Origin: Candidatus Lernaella stagnicola
Lineage (GTDB): Bacteria; Lernaellota; Lernaellaia; Lernaellales; Lernaellaceae
Direction of reading: 5' to 3'
Assembly (NCBI GenBank): GCA_030765525.1
Contig: JAVCCK010000008.1
Location: 62,001 to 126,000, forward strand
DNA length: 64,000 bases
Shown here: positions 63,951 to 64,000 of the stretch, piece after piece
How the letters are laid out: every line of letters starts with the position of its first letter
How positions within the stretch are numbered: position 1 is the stretch's first letter
Notes under the pieces: generated by a model
Database searches by the model: none
The model's input: the letters and a program-made list of their open reading frames with translations, nothing else
Told to the model about the DNA's origin: nothing
Translations under genes and position numbers: made by a program

Positions 63951-64000
63951 TTCTCACACTTGCGGTGGTTGCTCACGCCTGGCGTCGCGCCGGAATAGGA

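Overview
The window looks like chromosome of a GC-rich, Gram-negative bacterium. Support for an outer membrane comes from the KDO genes kdsD/kdsB, lipobox lipoproteins, a periplasmic HtrA and a CusA-type pump. MenA plus a long-chain polyprenyl synthase suggest menaquinone respiration. The Asp-rich lipoprotein at 27.7 kb, a DUF362 protein and PPi-type phosphofructokinase recall uncultured deltaproteobacterial-like lineages, but nothing here fixes the phylum. Almost all genes are ordinary chromosomal genes with short gaps and many ATGA stop/start overlaps.

Layout. 0-3.8 kb: end of a heavy-metal RND pump, a small secreted YHS metal-binding protein, a CaiB/BaiF CoA-transferase and a membrane acyltransferase-like protein. 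3.8-8.6 kb: a thrA-thrB-thrC operon with a duplicated thrA/thrB junction that encodes an extra 27-codon reading frame. 8.8-14.8 kb: a second acyltransferase-like paralogue, a GT39 glycosyltransferase, an orphan receiver protein, menA with a polyprenyl diphosphate synthase, and a SpoU RNA methylase. 15-19.7 kb: a two-TM potassium channel and a hexosamine-phosphate cluster (NagB-like, GlmM, beta-helix protein). 19.9-24.6 kb: PPi-phosphofructokinase, a GH35-like glycosidase and a DUF362 protein. 24.6-27.65 kb: an accessory island in which two AT-rich genes of unknown function lie between mirror-image copies of the same repeats (REP-like arrays, an 85-bp inverted repeat and other palindromic modules). 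27.7-38.4 kb: secreted or lipid-anchored proteins (Asp-rich beta-propeller-like lipoprotein, SGNH hydrolase, a three-part lipoprotein), a GT2, a PrsW-like protein and 3-hydroxybutyryl-CoA dehydrogenase. 38.6-44 kb: protein quality control (dnaK, a DnaJ-like gene, grpE, DUF1844, htrA). 44-59.9 kb: purA, serA, a PAS/GAF histidine kinase, two alpha/beta hydrolases (one lacking the nucleophile), PIN-PhoH, a DMT exporter, a corrinoid adenosyltransferase, a CrtC/AttH-like protein, kdsD/kdsB and a dicarboxylate symporter.

The most notable system is at 60.05-63.95 kb: four tightly overlapping genes encoding a geranylgeranylglyceryl-phosphate synthase-like enzyme, a B12-type radical SAM enzyme, an integral-membrane methyltransferase and a geranylgeranyl-reductase-like flavoprotein. 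Together they read as a pathway that makes, modifies and saturates an archaeal-type isoprenoid glycerol ether in a bacterium. The role of the two middle genes is inferred from context. The cluster may continue past the right edge.

Reading limits: start sites were judged by eye from Shine-Dalgarno spacing. Family calls rest on recognised motifs, not searches.
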